Shown piece after piece: positions 62,345-64,000 of a DNA stretch of 64,000 bases. How positions within the stretch are numbered: the first letter of the stretch is position 1; the number at the start of each line of letters is the position of its first letter. The DNA comes from JAOXRU01 sp965247735 (GTDB lineage: Bacteria; Bacteroidota; Bacteroidia; Flavobacteriales; Flavobacteriaceae): contig CBDFHN010000002.1 of assembly GCA_965247735.1 (NCBI GenBank), forward strand, positions 1 to 64,000, read 5' to 3'. The notes beneath the pieces are model-generated. The model made no database searches, had not been told where the DNA came from, and saw only the letters and a list, made by a program, of their open reading frames with translations. A program made the translations under genes and the position numbers.

Positions 62345-63745
62345 ATGAAAACAAAAAATAAACAAAGTAATTGGATCAGGAGTTTCACAATCCTAAAGCT
62401 ATTACTAATGATACTGATCATTGCATCTTGTGAAGAGTTTGTAGTTATAGACGCTCCTAACGATCAACTAACTGGAGAAGTTGTATTTGAAGATAAAAGC
62501 ACAGTTAATGCGGCATTAATACATATTTATACTCAGTTAAGAGATGAAGTAATTGCTACTGGAACTAGTTCAGGGCTAACCTATCTAATGGGTCATTACG
62601 CTGATGAATTGGATTTATACAGCAACACTTTACCAAATGTAGAAGGCTTTCATCAAAACAATTTATTGCCTTCTAATGGCACGGTTTTAAACCTTTGGAA
62701 CACTAGTTATAGCCTTATTTATGCCACAAATAGTATTATCGAAGGGGTGCAGAGCTCATCAAGTCTGTCACAAGAAGATAAAGATCAGTTTTTAGGAGAA
62801 GCATATTTTATTAGGGCTTATGTTCATTTTTATTTAACGAATCTATTTGGTGCTATTCCATACATAGAAACCACAGCTTATACCGATAATAAAAAGGTCT
62901 CTAAATTAACAGAATCGCTTGTCTATCAAAAAATAGAAAGTGATTTGCTAAAGTCCAAAAACTTATTGACAGCAGATTATATTGATTTTAATAAAACTAG
63001 ACCCAATAGGGCTGTAGTATTAGCATTTCTGGCAAGAGTATATCTATATCAGGAACAATGGGAAAAAGCACTCACAACGGCTGATGAAGTTATAAATACA
63101 GGAACCTATAGTTTAAATACGGATATCAGCACTGTGTTTTTAAAGAACAGTTCTGAAACCCTTTGGCAGTTTTCTCCAGGAATTACTGGCGCCAATACAC
63201 TAGAAGCTAAAACTTTTATTTTTAGTAGTGGTCCACCACCAAATTCTGCTTTGACAATAGCACTTATTAATAGTTTTGAAGCTGGAGATACTAGATTTAA
63301 TAATTGGGTGGGACAAATTACTGATGGAAGTACAACTTGGTACTATCCTTTTAAATACAAATTAAATGACAATTCAGGAACACAAGAAATGGCTATTGTA
63401 ATTCGATTAGCAGAATTATATCTAATTCAAGCGGAGGCAAATGCACAGTTAGGCAATATAACAATAGCACAAAATTCTCTAAATGTACTTAGAAATCGAG
63501 CAGGTTTACCCTCCATAACTACTTCAGATAAAGAACTGTTATTAGAAGATATCTATCAAGAACGAAAAATTGAGTTTTTCACTGAACAAGCACATCGCTG
63601 GTTTGATCTTAAAAGAACAGAAAAAGCGGAAGGTGTTTTGGAGTCATTAAAACCAAATTGGAACACTACCGATATGCATTTACCAATCCCAGAATCCGAA
63701 TTATTACTCAATCCAAATTTAAAACCACAAAATGAAGGTTACTAA
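62345..63745 (+). CDS. SusD/RagB-family outer-membrane lipoprotein
   Basis: A 466-residue lipoprotein with lipobox 'LIIASC' (Cys at about 29), followed by the helical SusD fold with typical phrases: 'FLGEAYFIRAYVHFYLTNLFGAIPYI', 'KTRPNRAVVLAFLARVYLYQEQWEKAL', 'LIRLAELYLIQAEANAQLGN'-like sequence and 'IYQERKIEFFTEQAHRWFDLKRT'. It captures the substrate at the surface and passes it to SusC. It overlaps the next gene by 14 bases. Confidence 0.96.
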   Translation: MKTKNKQSNWIRSFTILKLLLMILIIASCEEFVVIDAPNDQLTGEVVFEDKSTVNAALIHIYTQLRDEVIATGTSSGLTYLMGHYADELDLYSNTLPNVEGFHQNNLLPSNGTVLNLWNTSYSLIYATNSIIEGVQSSSSLSQEDKDQFLGEAYFIRAYVHFYLTNLFGAIPYIETTAYTDNKKVSKLTESLVYQKIESDLLKSKNLLTADYIDFNKTRPNRAVVLAFLARVYLYQEQWEKALTTADEVINTGTYSLNTDISTVFLKNSSETLWQFSPGITGANTLEAKTFIFSSGPPPNSALTIALINSFEAGDTRFNNWVGQITDGSTTWYYPFKYKLNDNSGTQEMAIVIRLAELYLIQAEANAQLGNITIAQNSLNVLRNRAGLPSITTSDKELLLEDIYQERKIEFFTEQAHRWFDLKRTEKAEGVLESLKPNWNTTDMHLPIPESELLLNPNLKPQNEGY

Positions 63746-64000
63746 AAATACAAATACTATTAAACGGGGAATTTTAAGGTTTCGCATTCTTGAATTTTTA
63801 TTTTCTGTTATTTTGTTAGCTGCCTGTCCCTTATGGGGGCAGGTTAACAAAAAAAAAGAGCTCACAGTTGCAGATTATCATTTATGGGGGAAACTAAATA
63901 ATGAAAGATTGTCTGCTAGTGGAAACTGGGCATTTTTTGGAATGACATATACTTCAGGTTTAGATACTTTATTTTTAAAAAACACAAGTGATTTTAAGAT
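63732..64000 (+). CDS. Start of an S9 prolyl-oligopeptidase-type peptidase (partial)
   Basis: An open frame from the ATG at 63732 to the window end, with a signal peptide ('FLFSVILLAACPLWGQ') and then 'TVADYHLWGKLNNERLSASGNW' and 'GLDTLFLKN'. This is the start typical of the S9 peptidase/alpha-beta hydrolases found next to SusC/SusD in Bacteroidota. Overlap with SusD points to co-expression. If right, the system imports and degrades peptides. The catalytic part lies beyond the window, so the assignment is tentative. Confidence 0.65.
   Translation, partial: MKVTKNTNTIKRGILRFRILEFLFSVILLAACPLWGQVNKKKELTVADYHLWGKLNNERLSASGNWAFFGMTYTSGLDTLFLKNTSDFK

Noticed and set aside
1..64000. tRNA, rRNA or integrase/attachment-site features marking the borders of a mobile element
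   Set aside because: I looked for cloverleaf-like ends and tyrosine-recombinase motifs and saw none; borders must lie outside or be unrecognised.

Overview
The window is AT-rich DNA from a member of the Bacteroidota, most likely a Flavobacteriaceae-type marine or host-associated bacterium. The evidence is SusC/SusD proteins, a type IX secretion (T9SS) C-terminal sorting domain, SprB repeats, a TANFOR-type toxin N-terminus, TAnnTTTG promoters, Bacteroidetes-type conjugation genes (TraE/F/G/J/K/M/N, a BfmA/BtgA mobilization protein, a DUF5712 relaxase) and start codons without Shine-Dalgarno sites. I cannot name genus or species from sequence alone. No tRNA, rRNA or CRISPR array was seen.

Layout. 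(1) 0-9.7 kb is accessory DNA. It holds a secreted TPR protein, a lipoprotein, a HAD-fold protein with three and a half 120-bp tandem repeats, and a large LRR protein with a basic, nuclear-signal-like tail. These sit among decayed IS200/IS605 pieces, a decayed IS1595 piece and a complete-looking IS4-family element with target duplications. That element's transposase has lost the catalytic Glu. (2) 9.7-24.6 kb is a Bacteroidetes conjugative type IV secretion operon (VirB2, B8, B10, B9, B4, B6, B3 and VirD4-like genes) with five unrecognised small secreted proteins interspersed. It is interrupted at 15.7-18.3 kb by nested IS21, IS200 and IS1595 remnants. (3) 24.6-28.1 kb holds an IS1595 tail, a tiny zinc-ribbon ORF, a complete group II intron with reverse transcriptase, and mostly empty DNA. 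(4) 28.1-32.8 kb is a mobilization module: SSB, RadC-like protein, a small protein, a candidate oriT, BfmA/BtgA-like protein, HUH relaxase and a second coupling protein.

(5) 33.1-51.8 kb is one tightly packed operon of seven genes. It encodes a 1594-residue beta-rich exported protein, two lipoproteins, an FN3 protein, a SprB-repeat protein with a T9SS tail, a PKD lipoprotein, and an 1829-residue TANFOR/FN3 protein with a HELGH metalloprotease-like motif and a C-terminal AHH nuclease domain. This looks like a polymorphic-toxin system with its own surface proteins. (6) 51.8-58.2 kb holds a likely immunity gene, immunity-like genes, an orphan scrap of a different nuclease toxin tip, a secreted protein and an outer-membrane barrel protein.

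(7) 58.3-64 kb is a regulated uptake locus. A divergent XRE regulator faces a 20-bp perfect palindrome and a TAnnTTTG promoter. A 340-nt leader follows, with a nested stem that is mutually exclusive with a terminator, plus a terminator for an antisense transcript. Then come SusC, SusD and the start of a probable S9 prolyl-oligopeptidase-type peptidase, suggesting peptide uptake and breakdown.

The best candidates for something undescribed are the TANFOR-AHH operon with its giant co-encoded protein, the variant conjugation machine with extra secreted proteins, and the SusC leader attenuator.
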